DNA of 64,000 bases. Origin: Asterias rubens (lineage: Eukaryota; Echinodermata; Asteroidea; Forcipulatida; Asteriidae). Numbering within the stretch: position 1 is the stretch's first letter; each line of letters opens with the position of its first letter. Shown here piece by piece: positions 23,501 to 33,800 of the stretch. Position numbers and translations under genes: made by a program. The DNA is taken from the NCBI RefSeq assembly GCF_902459465.1, contig NC_047073.1:4340001-4404000 (forward strand), written 5' to 3'. Below the pieces are notes generated by a model. The model made no database searches and was not told the DNA's origin. It saw only the letters and a program-made list of their open reading frames with translations.

Positions 23501-26102
23501 CCCTGTCGAAGAAATTGAACAATCTCAAATAAAAACCACGACTTTCTCTAAGTTCTGAAACTTAATAATAATAATAATAATAATAATAAAAGTATTATAT
23601 AGTGCTCTTATACACAAGTACCACAGCACTTTACAAGAAACTATACAATTACCAAATAAATAAATAATGGCACTGATAATGGGAAAACAGTCAAAGCAAT
23701 TAGTCATTGTACAGGAAAGTTTTGAGATGTTTCTTGAAAACTGCGAGTGACTCCGCAGAACGAATTTGACGAGGGAGACGGTTCCAAAGGCTGAACTACA
23801 TTGTACAGTATCCAACTTTTTTCGGTAAAAAATGTTTTAAGCAAAGGCAGGGTTGAGACTTGAGATTCATTCCTCGGCAAAAAGATGTGAAACTGTGATC
23901 AAGATTTGAGCGAAACATTGATTTGAAATGGTGGCATTCCCAAATTTCGATAATTTCCAGAGAAGGGGTTTACTGTTTACAAGGAGGTTTAGGATACAGT
24001 GCTCTGCTAGCCGAGTAGATTGAAGAGCATTCAAATTAATTGTATTTGAAGGGGGGAAAAAAATAATAAAAAATTCTCAATGCAGACACAAAAAGTTCCA
24101 ATTTCAGGTACAAGTCAGATATTTTTCAACTTTGAAAAAGGAAAGAAAAATGAGGTGAGAGTTCAAACATTGTACAAAAACTATTTTTAATACTAAGACT
24201 AACAACACATGTTATGGCCAAGCGGTCTGGTTGCTAAGTCATTGGAGTGGGGGTTCGTATCCTGATTGTGTCCTTTATAGCAATACAATTAATAACTGTA
24301 ATTGCTTTCTTCACCCAGGGGTAAATGGCTGTAAGGGCAGAGATGGTTTTTGTGATTGATTTAGCTGGGTGTGCTACATACAGACTTAGCATCTATCTAA
24401 AGCTGGTTACTAAATAATTATAAGCAGGCATGCAAGGGCACCTTTGGCTGCCAGCCACATCAACCCATTATGACCACGGAGCACAGACTGAGATCAAAAG
24501 TGTTTGATTTTTTTTTTCGAGGGAGGAAAACGGGATGTTCTGGAAAACCCTCGTGGCACAGCAGAGAACCAACGCACAACTCAACTCACATATGGCCCCG
24601 TCCGGGAATCGAACCAGGGTCACCTTGGTGAGCTTTACGCACACGCCAACCATGCACACAATGTATACTCCGTAAGGAGCTCAGCTGGGAGTGTTTAAGA
24701 AATGAAATGAATGCACCATTAACAATAAATAGCGGGTACCAGCTCTATAAATCACTATAAATCATAATAGGCTATTAAGGTCCGGTCACACAGGCCTTGA
24801 TAACGAGAATGAAAACGATAACGTTAACAATGCACGCCCTCGATTGGTTGAATGAGTGTGGGCAATGTCTGCGTGGAGCAATTCAACCAATAAAACGCGT
24901 TATCGTTTTTGTTATCACTACTGTTCGACTCGGCCTTTACTCAGCTACTTTTATCTTGTAATCTGTTTTTCTTTTCAATTGATCGAGAAACCAGACAACT
25001 GCAACATAAAATGCCATTTGAAGATTTGTTAGATTACACAAGATATAAACCATTAGGCCACATAAAAAAAGAATTGTTGATCGTCCTTTTTTTTTTGGCG
25101 AATGTGGGAGGGACATGTGGGAGATTTATTTTTTTTTAACAGTTTTGTTGACATGCCAAATATGAAATCAAGAATAAAAACATCATCACAATCACTATCA
25201 AACAGAGGGTTTGTGTGTTTATGATGTTTTCAATAGTTTTGTCAAACAAATTTAACTCCTATATATGACATTTTCTGTAAACTTTTTCAAACAACTATTA
25301 CAAACAACCATTGTTCTTGCTTTGCCAACATGAATAAAAACCTTCTTTAAACATCTTTTCAAACTTGTACATTTTGAAAAAAATATCAGCTGAAAAAAGT
25401 TTTTTTATGATAAAAAATAAATAACAGCGGGTTCAGGGGGTTTTTGAACAGTCGGGCGGGGACGATCAACAATTTGTTATTATTATGTGGCCTTATGCGA
25501 TTGTCTTACTTTCCAGCCTGGTCGTAAGCCCACATAAGGGATCTTCCTTCTGGCTTTGTCTTATACTTGATACAAACAGTGGAAGGAAAATCCTCCGGAC
25601 TCCTCGCTCCGTCTTTCCAAACTTTCACACACCACGGCTCAACGCTGAAATGCAACGCTTGACCGACCTGACATGCCGCTTCGTCATGGTAGTCCCCATT
25701 CTCGGGGTGCATTCTAGAAGAGTTCTGACTTGCATCCGCGTTACTACTAGACTGACGTCTGTCTTTCCGGCTGGCATTGCTTTGAGTCGACGCCGTGTCC
25801 TTCTTTGTTTTGTTGACAATCACTTCATGAGCAGATTCAACTACGATATCACAGCCATCAAGAATAAGCACAAAGTTTCCTTTCGAATCTGTTGCATACG
25901 AAGCTTTACTTTCAAGACGTCCGTTTCTCCGTCCACCCGAGCTCGCTCCGGCTTCCTTCTTATCATTGTGAGGCTCCAGGAAGAGGGTGACACTGCCGGA
26001 AAATGTATGCATCTCGAAATGAACGGCCAGATCGAGGACGTAATGACGCACTCTGATGTCATTGCTGTTGGCCATCAACGGGAGGTCCTTAGCGAGATCC
26101 AT
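13976..26102 (-). CDS. AOPEP: Aminopeptidase O (M1 family zinc metallopeptidase), 10 coding exons
   Basis: Orthologue of vertebrate aminopeptidase O, an M1 peptidase that removes N-terminal residues from peptides. Coding exons in transcript order: 26102-25510, 23502-23336, 22333-22201, 20954-20766, 19862-19676, 19028-18807, 18062-17914, 17404-17281, 15668-15342, 14125-13976. All junctions are GT/AG and in frame, giving about 746 aa (human about 819). The start MDLAKDLPLMAN matches the human N-terminus. The zinc site HEVTH is at about residues 384-388, with the third ligand E407 in WLSEGFAT. NNRSLFPCQEPP (exon 2) and EVRHRWCELVIRH (exon 9) are also family-typical; the C-terminal part is the LTA4H-like helical domain. 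An AG at 26178-26177 could be the acceptor of a 5' UTR exon. Between exons 3 and 4 the protein is about 27 residues shorter than human and lacks the expected MEYP-like exopeptidase segment, so a small exon may be missing from the model. TTAA MITEs lie next to exons 8 and 9. Confidence 0.95.
14211..14405. mobile_element. 195-bp GC-rich MITE
   Basis: TIR AATAGACCGATCCATTAAGC versus AATAGACCGATCCAGTAGGC (reverse complement of the right end), followed by TCCGCCC on both sides. It lies in the AOPEP locus between the last two coding exons. Confidence 0.85.
14937..15316 (+). mobile_element. TTAA-MITE A, copy 4 (AOPEP intron)
   Basis: Full-length copy in the last AOPEP intron, ending 25 bp from the splice donor of exon 9 (exon edge 15342). 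The right end is mutated (GTGTCGCTAA). Confidence 0.88.
16430..16800. repeat. GGAGGCAACGAGGCAATTGCCTCC hairpin region (AOPEP intron)
   Basis: CACGGAGGCA...TTGCCTCCGTG forms a strong short hairpin at 16544-16574, within an AT-rich intron of about 1.6 kb. The flanking 16600-16790 looks like a decayed element of unknown class. Confidence 0.4.
16864..17237 (+). mobile_element. TTAA-MITE A, copy 5 (AOPEP intron)
   Basis: Near full-length with a small deletion after GGTATCAAACGTTGTGAG. It ends about 43 bp from the splice donor of AOPEP exon 8 (exon edge 17281). Confidence 0.88.
18085..18700 (+). mobile_element. TTAA-MITE B-like copy split by a SINE
   Basis: The left part 18085-18148 (GGCATAACAACTTACTTAG, AACGAGCGA) and right part 18488-18700 (GTGAGAAACCACTC..., ...TTCACAGATTTGTTGTTTT) are the two halves of one B-type element, with a SINE inserted between them. 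It lies in an AOPEP intron. Confidence 0.7.
18149..18487 (-). mobile_element. SINE-1-type element inserted in MITE B (AOPEP intron)
   Basis: The minus strand starts GTCATGGCCGAGCGTTTAAG and has B box GGTTCGAATCCCGG; the tail is ATT-rich at 18149-18180. Body differs from 42552-42910 (CAAGGCCTGAGGGCCACTTC), so a related subfamily. Confidence 0.8.
19205..19636 (+). mobile_element. SINE-1 copy with nested repeat (AOPEP intron)
   Basis: SINE-1 body (GTGTGGGTATGAGG, CAAGACACTTAACTACAATTG, GGGAGCTGAGATGGTTTAAGG, GCGCTATAAAAAAGACAATT) interrupted at 19463-19577 by a 'TTCACAAAGAGTTAAGACTAG' element. Confidence 0.75.
19463..19577. mobile_element. AGTTAAGACTAG palindromic repeat, copy 1 (nested)
   Basis: GGATTTCACAAAGAGTTAAG...CTTAACTTAGGACTAG, partly self-complementary. 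The same family is at 36270-36365. Confidence 0.6.
20464..20706 (-). mobile_element. SINE-1, 5'-truncated (AOPEP intron)
   Basis: Reverse orientation: ATT/AAT tail at 20474-20506, then CCGTTTTTATATAGCGC, AAACCATCTCAGCTCCCTGG and CTCGGCTAAATCAATCACA. The tRNA-like head is missing. Confidence 0.75.
21017..21402 (-). mobile_element. TTAA-MITE B-like copy (AOPEP intron)
   Basis: Reverse orientation: TCAAAGCACTGGACAC at the left, CCAGTGCCTTTAA at the right. It contains a GAAGTC/GACTTC-type hairpin near 21190-21230 where A has GAGACCTCA. Confidence 0.8.
21700..22160. repeat. Interspersed repeat, class unknown (AOPEP intron)
   Basis: TTTTGTTATGCAAGTCGCC...AAGGCTAAAAGCCACT resembles the start of the 18149 SINE body. 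The remainder (GAGTTCCAAAGAGATGCAG, CATCTCGGCACAGCC) looks like decayed retroelement sequence. No reading frame of note. Confidence 0.4.
22915..23300 (+). mobile_element. TTAA-MITE A, copy 6 (AOPEP intron)
   Basis: Full-length, TTAA-bounded, in the intron between AOPEP exons 2 and 3, ending 35 bp from exon 2. Confidence 0.9.
23562..24010 (-). mobile_element. Retroelement 3' end, reverse orientation (AOPEP intron)
   Basis: Starts with an AAT tract (23564-23588) then AGTATTATATAGTGCTCTTA...CAGCACTTTACAAG, the reverse of an 'AAAGTGCTATATAA' tail, and continues with GAGGGAGACGGTTCCAAAGG. Similar tails are at 15955-16010 and 49541-49605. Confidence 0.5.
24215..24775 (+). mobile_element. SINE-1 copy interrupted by SINE-2
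   Basis: Head TATGGCCAAGCGGTCTGGTT at 24214 and the SINE-1 body run to about 24420. SINE-2 follows (24423-24657), then the SINE-1 3' part resumes (TGTATACTCCGTAAGGAGCT...). Confidence 0.7.
24423..24657 (-). mobile_element. SINE-2 (tRNA-derived), copy nested in SINE-1
   Basis: The minus strand begins GTGCATGGTTGGCGTGTGCG and has B box CTGGTTCGATTCCCGGAC. The body contains CACGGAGCACAG (plus strand) and a T run. Same family as 10745-10990. Confidence 0.75.
24776..24938. mobile_element. About 160-bp MITE
   Basis: Imperfect TIRs: AAGGTCCGGTCACACAGGCC...GATAACG...AAAACGATAACG at the left; CGTTATCGTTTTTGTTATC...CGGCCTT at the right. The centre contains ATTGGTTGAAT / ATTCAACCAAT. Confidence 0.7.
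24939..25509. other. AOPEP first coding intron, proximal part
   Basis: AT-rich intronic DNA with poly-T runs (25089-25099, 25129-25138). Nothing else seen. Confidence 0.5.
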
Positions 26103-26594
26103 CGTTGTTTGATGCCGAGTTGGTCCGACTCACCTGCTGAACAGCATCCAGATTATAGGTGGAGCATTGCAACGTTCTAAAGATCAAACAAAATGGAAAT
26201 TCTGATCAAATTAAATCTTAAAAACGTTTTCCCTTAACACTGGTCTGCTGGCCAAATGCCAGTTGAAACACTTGAGGACAAGTCAAACTTCAGTCTTAGT
26301 GGTCCGTCTGGCTAGTTTAGTGTTGAAAAGCATCCCTATCTAAAATGAAATGTGAACTACTTAATAAACCTGAAGGACCATTGAAATGACAAGCAAACTG
26401 GTCCTGCTGGTCACTGAAAAAGTTTTTGTCAAATCCTGATCTAGGTTTTGAAACCTAGTTGTGCTTGAATAAATCAAAGCCAAAAGGATAACAAGATAAC
26501 TAACTTAGAACTTTGAGCCCATTTCCCAAATTTTGGCTTGGGCTGCAGCTCTGGCTAAGACTCCAGCATCAAATTTGGAGTCATTGCACATTTT

Positions 26595-26710
26595 AACTGG
26601 GGCGCTGTATTCCTTATTCAAAATTTGACATTTTCTGTCATAAGTACGACCGATAATGTCAAAATTTTAAAAAAGGAGTAGGCCCTACAGCACCCCAGTT
26701 ACTGGGTCTA
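26595..26710. mobile_element. MITE related to 28447-28547 (AOPEP-HSDL2 intergenic)
   Basis: AACTGGGGCGCTGTA at the left and CAGCACCCCAGTTACTGGGT at the right, with GACCGATAATGTCAAAATTT inside. Confidence 0.65.
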
Positions 26711-27815
26711 ATTTTGCACAGTATTTCCAATGTCAAATGGAGCCCAGAGCCGGAACATAAGCTGAAGTTTTGCAATAAGCATTTAGCTTGTTCAGTACTT
26801 GGGCTTCCCTCTTCTGAAAAGGGAGGCGGGTCCGAGAAGACTGGTTGGAGTGGCCAGTGCAAAAAGGGCACTTTGTAAAATCAAACAATCTGAAAGGGAA
26901 AAATTAGGTTAACATTTTGGAGGTCTCCAAACGCTAAGTTTAACTAGAATGAATCATTTGAAGGGGTTGTAACAGAAAATGATGAAAGTTTGTCTAATTT
27001 GTATCTTAAGCATTGAGGAAGGAAATAAATAGTTCAATTCAATGTTCACATTTTTGTAAGAAGTTTGTACAGACTTTCTCGACTTGACAGCAGCACTAAT
27101 TCTTGCTGGTTAGAAATAAGCATGTAATGCTATTGGACTGCTATGTTGAGTGTATTTCTTAGCTCTTTATAAGCTAATAAATCATTTTTTAAGAGGAATT
27201 CATCTAAATAAATATCGCAAAATTTCTGTTAAAAACAAGTCCAAATTGACAGTTGATGATAAGAAACTTATAAGAAATTCATTTTCATAACTGCAAATTC
27301 CAGTGAGATTTGACAGTATAATGGCAAGCAATATCACTTTCAACCGTTTACTTTGTAATCAGGTGATATTAATTATAACAAGACTAATAAACTGTTGATG
27401 ATTATAGTCATTAAAAATGAAAGCATTACAAGATTATAAAAATAAACAATCTAAATTTTAAAATGTATACCAAACAAAAAATAAAATTAAACAAAATTGC
27501 ATTTAATTTATTGTCAAATTATGCTCCTACCAGGTGCAGCAAACCCCATGCAAATCATTTGTAAACAAAATTACAAACAGCAAATCCTCCAGATTTATGT
27601 CAAAGGAAACTATTTACACAAATCTGAAATTTGCATTCAAATTTAGTTTTATCAATAATAACAAATATAACGCACCACAGACTTTCCAGAGTGATTGCGC
27701 GTCACAGCAGATTTGTGCACTCAAACACTGACTGGTGTTCTGTTTATTCAACGTAATTCTCACCGTTATCAACGGGAAAATGTTTTCCGGGCACCAGTGA
27801 AGCGCCAGGGATGAA

Positions 27816-27828
27816 TGACCTTTGACCT
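27816..27828 (-). promoter_or_regulatory. Perfect DR1 nuclear-receptor element (PPAR/RXR or HNF4 type)
   Basis: The minus strand reads AGGTCAAAGGTCA, two perfect half-sites spaced by one base. It ends 9 bases before the HSDL2 ATG, in the 5' UTR or core promoter. DR1 elements bind PPAR:RXR, HNF4 or COUP-TF, and a peroxisomal lipid gene is a fitting target. Binding is inference from sequence and position. Confidence 0.6.
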
Positions 27829-27837
27829 TCTTTAATC

Positions 27838-30800
27838 ATGATCAACACTGGGTGAGTGATTTTTTTACTGACAAAAGAGTAGTTTTCTAACTTGTAAAGA
27901 AACAAGTACTCTTTTGTACGACTAACAACTGATACTTAAGATGAGTAGACTGTATTAAAAGGTGCAGTGGACAATACATGACGCGATTTTGTTGTAAAAA
28001 GGGACGGTTTTGTACGGGTTCTCGTTAACGGTGTACTAACGAATAGCAAAATATTCTCCTTGGGACCTCTATTTCCGACATCTTAATTATTCATCATCGA
28101 ACGTGTGGGGGCGCACTTCTGCCAGTGTACCATGCACAAAATTTGGCGTTATGTAACCCCAAAATGCTCTCAAAACTCTGATATTGATAAAACATAGTCT
28201 CTTTTGGAAGTAGAAATAATACAACCTTATTTCAACAAAACGAATTTAAACTTAACAAAAACATGTCAACAATTTAATTAGAAAAAACACAGAAATAATT
28301 TAACGTATAAACAAAATAAAAAAATTAAAAAAATGATTGTCATGATTGCACTGCAATGAATTGAATTCTGGTTTTAATTTAAAATTTAAACGATGCAAAA
28401 ATTTAAAAAAAAACACTGCAAACATGGAACCCACCATCTACCACACTAGACCCAGTTAAACTGTACTCATTTTTTTCGAATTTTGACATTATCGGTCGAA
28501 TGTCAATATTCAAAAAAAGGAGTACAGCGCCCCAGTTACTGGGTCTACTTGGGTACCGGTCAACTCGGTCCCAAGCCAACTCGGTCCCAGTCAACTCGGT
28601 CCCAGTAAACTTGGTCTCAAGTCAACTCGGTCCCAAGTCAACTCGGTCCCAAGTCAACTCGGTCCCAAGTCAACTCGGTCCCAAGTCAACTCGGTCCCAA
28701 GTCAACTCGGTCCCAAGTCAACTCGGTCCCAAGTCAACTCGGTCCCAAGTCAACTCGGTCCCAAGTCAACTCGGTCCCAAGTCAACTCGGTCCCAAGTCA
28801 ACTCGGTCCCAAGTCAACTCGGTCCCAAGTCAACTCGGTCCCAAGTCAACTCGGTCCCAAGTCAACTCGGTCCCAAGACAGGGAAGCTTGCAAGTACACA
28901 AGTAGAACATACATTTCATTTGAATTAACTATTTTTTTTTTGGGGGGGGTAACAGTTGGAAAAATACCTATTTACTTTCAAGTCAACCTTTGGACTTGAT
29001 AAGTAAAGCTTTGATTTAACATTGTGTGTCCAGACTGCACTTAGCTTGAAGCAGTGCATTATGTGATTGTTGAAAGCAAACAGATACAGTGATTCTTGGA
29101 TTGATACTCAATTGCCACATGTCCACTTTGCATTCAGCTGCTGAAAAAAATGACTGGAAATAATGGGTATGTGTAGAAGATTTAATGAAACTTATCCAGA
29201 ACTTTTTCAATCAGTCAGTATCATCTGCATGTTTTGTCAGATTCCGTTGGACCGGGAGACTGCACTATTGAAATGATTGATTCAGAGTCCAGTGGTCCGT
29301 GTGTTGAATTTTCACAGTTCAGCTGATCAGCGGATATTGATCAGCTGATTTCCTAATCATTTTTGTGTGAAAACAGTACCATAGGAAACTGCAAAACGAC
29401 ATTAAAGGGTCTATGTAACTTTTGTAGGACAAAAAACACAATGTCCACAGATTTACACTAAACTTACACAGTTTGAAGATAATGATAGTAGAAAGCTTCC
29501 CTGAAAATATTACGTGCTGAGGTGCTGTAGTTTTGGGGTAATGAGTAAAACAATGTCATGAAAATAGTTTTCGTCTCATGAGACAAAAATTATTTCAAGC
29601 ATTTACAAACGTATTTTCATGACATTTTTTTACTCATTTCTCAAAAACTACAGCACCTCGGTAAGTAATATTTGAAGAGAAGCTTTCCAGTATCATTATC
29701 TTCAAACCCTGTAAGTTTAATGTAAATCTATGGACATTGAAAAAGTACCCAAATCCTTTAAGAACTTGGCCATTTGTTATTTCTTTTTGCAAAACACAAG
29801 TCAAGTGTCAGATTTTGTTTGGTTGATGAATGATCATAATAAATTAGGAACATTGCTTTTGAGTTTTGATATTGCTCAATGTCTAAATCACTTATCAGTT
29901 TATTAGGCATTGTTACAACTCTTGAGCCTTTTCAAAACACGGTAATAAAATTCATCTTCAAACATAAACCAGCCAAAATATAGGTTTGTTTCATGTGACA
30001 CGACTTTCATTTTGATGAATTACAATCTTTTTTTTTACTTGACAGAAAGCTTGCAGGGCGTACCCTTTTCATCACAGGGGCCAGTCGTGGCATCGGCAAG
30101 GCCATAGCCCTGAAGGCAGCCAAGGATGGAGCTAATATCATCATTGCCGCTAAGACTGTTACCGCTCATCCCAAATTACCGGGAACCATCTATACAGCTG
30201 CAAAGGAAGGTGAATACACTTAGCATGGACAAATCTTGCTTAGCAGATATATGGAACTAGCCAAAATACTTTATTTTCCAAAGTACATATGATCAGACAC
30301 ACCGTAACATGAGTTCGGTGCATTTGAAAGCTTAACCTAGGCACGCCGTCTCGTTTTGATATGAATGAAAATTAGTTTTTATAACGTCAGGGAAAGATTT
30401 CATCAAGTGTTTTCGCTCAGAAGATATTTGGATTGAACAGTTTTTGTACACACTGAATTTTTCACAAATCTGCTGTGACGCGCAATCACTCTGGAAAGTG
30501 TGTGCGATATAATCTGTTGTTATTGATTAAACTAAATTGTTGTTTTTGACATGGATACCTCTGGAGAAGCAAATGATGATTTTTTTTAGTAGCGCTGGCT
30601 CACTTTGTGTAGCGTTTTGCTCTGCTACTCACGAGGGAAATCATTCACTGAACAGTATTATATTGTTTTCCTTGTTTCTAAACAGTTGAAGCAGCGGGCG
30701 GCAAGTGCCTCCCATGTGTAGTTGACATCCAGAATGAGGGACAGGTCCAGGCTGCAGTGGATGAGGCCGTGAAGACGTTTGGAGGCATCGACATTCTCAT

Positions 30801-33800
30801 TAATAACGCCAGCGCTATCTCACTGACTGGAACGCTGCAGACACCAATGAAGAAGTATGACCTCATGAACAACGTCAATACAAGAGGAACTTACTTGGTG
30901 TGAGTGGAGAAGTCTTTTTGATTTGGGTCATAACTTTTATGTTTCCAGAAAACTCTTCTTTAATATGGACATTTTTAGTGCTTCGTATCTGAAGGCAATT
31001 CTAACACATGAAAAACAACTCTGCTAAACGACAGTATTTAAAGGGAAGGTACACGTTTGGTAATTACTCAAAACAAATGTTAACTTAAAAACTTACTTGG
31101 TAACGAGCATTGTAGAGCTTATTGATAGTACAAAACATTTTCTCCCTAAATTAATTAAAGACTTCTAGCTAGAAGTCTTTTATTCCTATCTGAAAGCACA
31201 CACATTCGTCCAACAAGGGTGTTTTTCTTTCAGAATTTTCTCGCAACTTTGATGCTTATGATGGGATACACCAAGTGAGAACACTGGTCTTTGACAATTA
31301 TCAAACGTGTACAGTGCCTGTAAAGCTAAGACTGAACAAATAAGTTTTCAAGTTAGTTTTGAAGCTGGAGAGAGTGTCTACTAGTCTGTTAGTCTTAGGT
31401 TCACTGGAGAGCATTAAAAATAGATAGGCCAACGTGTACAAAAGAAATGTTGTTACTTGGCGAAATCTGGCTTTTTCATTTCATAAATTTCATTTATTGT
31501 TTCACAGGGTAAGAAAAAGGAGTTACTAAACAGACAGTTATTAAAAATAAAAGTACGCTAAAATGATTACCATAGACTAAACAAAGTAAACCTGCTGTCG
31601 ACACTGCTGTCGACATTGCACTGAAATATATCAATATTTTTGTCTTATTTTATGTTCAAATTTAATTCCCAAACTGTACCATTGTCTGGGTAAGGTATTT
31701 ACTAAGAACTTGTGAACATATAAATTATTTCATAATCCTTCTCTTTGTTTTCAGTTCAAGAGCCTGTATACCGTACTTGAAGAAAGGCATCAATCCCCAT
31801 ATTCTAAATCTTAGCCCCCCTCTCACCATGCAGCAAAAGTGGTTCAAAGGTCACGTAGGTGAGTTACTGTTTCTTTTTGAGTCAATTGAAAGGTTGAGAT
31901 GGTGAGGTGTTCCTTGAAAGCTCACTGCTTGTTGGTAATTATTCTGTCAGATTGGTTAAGGTGTGTCAGCTCATATCCCACGCCTTTTGGGTCCGATGTC
32001 CCTTTAAGAATGACAATTTTGGGCAAAATGACAAGAAGCCAAATGCTATTAATAAAAGTATGTATTTAAAGGGAAGGTGTACACTTGGTAGTAACTCTTA
32101 AAATTAATGGTTATAAAATGATACTTGTTTAAGATGACCGAACCACCAGTACTTGAATTTGATGCCCTAATCCACTCATCTATTGTCAAGGCCAGAAACT
32201 CCATCCACACTCGGTCAGCACCAGAATTTAAGTCCGGTGCTCTGAACTGCTCGGCCACAATACTCTACAAGTGTCCTTCAGTCGTGAGGATTGGTTCTAA
32301 TAATGATTTATATATATTTTTTTTTCCAGCCTACTCAATTGCCAAGTATGGGATGTCGATGTGTGTGCTTGGAATGTCGGGAGAGTTCCAATCAGATGGT
32401 GTTGCAGTCAACGCTCTGTGGCCCAAAACAGGTATGAATCTTGGTATTTTCATCTATTTGACAACTTTACGGTTTTAGTCTTCAAGAAAGACTCTGCTAG
32501 GGTCGGAACATCGGGCCATTGAATATTCTTGTGGCACTAACACCATGGGTCCTTTTTGTTGGTAAGCAGTTTGCAACGGCTAAATCTACATTCTACCTTT
32601 ACAGTAAAAATCTGAAAAATTGTAATATAAATTGCCTGAAAAGTCTAATAAAAGCCTACACCTTGCTGACATGAGGGTCAGCCCTTGCACTTGATAAAAT
32701 GTTCCTACTTTTTCTAAAAGGACCAAATATCATACCTGGAATTAACTTCTTGATATTAATTCACCCATCAGCAATTTGGACTGCAGCCATGAGCATGTTG
32801 GGAGGTGGGGAAGATGCCATCATGAAACAATGTCGCACCCCGGACATCATCGCCGATGCAGCTTACGCCATCCTATCCAAAGACAGTAAATCATACACCG
32901 GGAACTTCTGTATTGATGAAGACGTCCTGAAGGAAATCGGAGAGACTGATTTGGAGAAGTATGCTTGTGAGCCTGGTATGTCCGATCGAAAGACCGATTT
33001 CTTTTACTTGTACATTTAGATTTGTGGCGTGTCTTGGCCCAGTGGTATAGGCGTCAAACTCCCTTGGTGGGTGGTTGAAATGACACCTCCACAGTTGTTG
33101 GAAGTTTGACTTATAATAAGGAAGCATAAACACCGATAAACCATCAAGTTTTTTAAACATTGTGTGTGCGTCCTAGTCTGTAATGTTTCCCTTGCTTGTA
33201 CTTTTATAATACCAAGTATTGAAGAGTAGGAATTTTTTCTCGTTTTAATTCTGCTTTTCTGAAAAAAAACTTCTGCTCCAGTAAACCTTTTGAGCTACGA
33301 GCTTTGCAGTCATGTGGATTTTTATATATTAAAAATCGAGCCCCGAACAGTTTGAGTAATGAATACCTTATATCCCATCTCATTTACCTTCAGGTAATGA
33401 CCTTCTACCAGATTTCTTCTTGCCTGACGAGGAACCAATGGACATTAAGAGTCAGCTAGAGAAAGGAGGCGGCAAGCCGGCTTTCTCTGAAGAAGCAGCA
33501 GGCGGCAGCGGGAAGATTGAGAAGGTGTTTGAGAACATCCGAGGATTGCTCGATGAATCTTTTGTCAACTCGACGAAGGCTGTTTATCAGTTTGAACTTA
33601 AAGGTAAATAGAGAACATTTTCCTGTTAGTTTTGTTCTGAAGTAATAACTACAAGAAGGGTCTCATTCAACTATAGCGAAAGTAGTAGTCCCTTATCTAA
33701 GTCCTACCTTCCGCCCAGGTAAGAGACAGAGTTAATACAGTAATAAGCAGGACAGTTCTTTTGCAGAACTGAGAAGTCTACTATGCCGTAGTAGAATATA

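Larger units (their letters stand above)
26103..27837. promoter_or_regulatory. Divergent intergenic promoter region of AOPEP and HSDL2
   Basis: The 1.7 kb between the two divergent start codons should contain both promoters. I see no TATA box at a persuasive distance and no strong CpG island. The left part probably includes AOPEP 5' UTR sequence up to an AG at 26178-26177. A small MITE lies at 26595-26710. The right end carries a perfect DR1 element. The rest (about 26711-27800) is AT-rich with nothing recognisable. Confidence 0.5.

Noticed and set aside
25485..26180. 231-codon plus-strand ORF, the longest open frame in the window
   Set aside because: It is the antisense of AOPEP exon 1; the minus-strand frame matches aminopeptidase O and the plus-strand peptide matches nothing I know.
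28558..28877. Regular repeat that could be mistaken for a CRISPR array
   Set aside because: Units are contiguous 16-mers with no unique spacers, in an intron of an animal gene.
28500..28928. 142-codon ORF of VPSQLGPKSTRSQVNS repeats
   Set aside because: It is the 16-bp minisatellite read through; the array is intronic and the repeat is open simply because the unit has no stop word in that frame.
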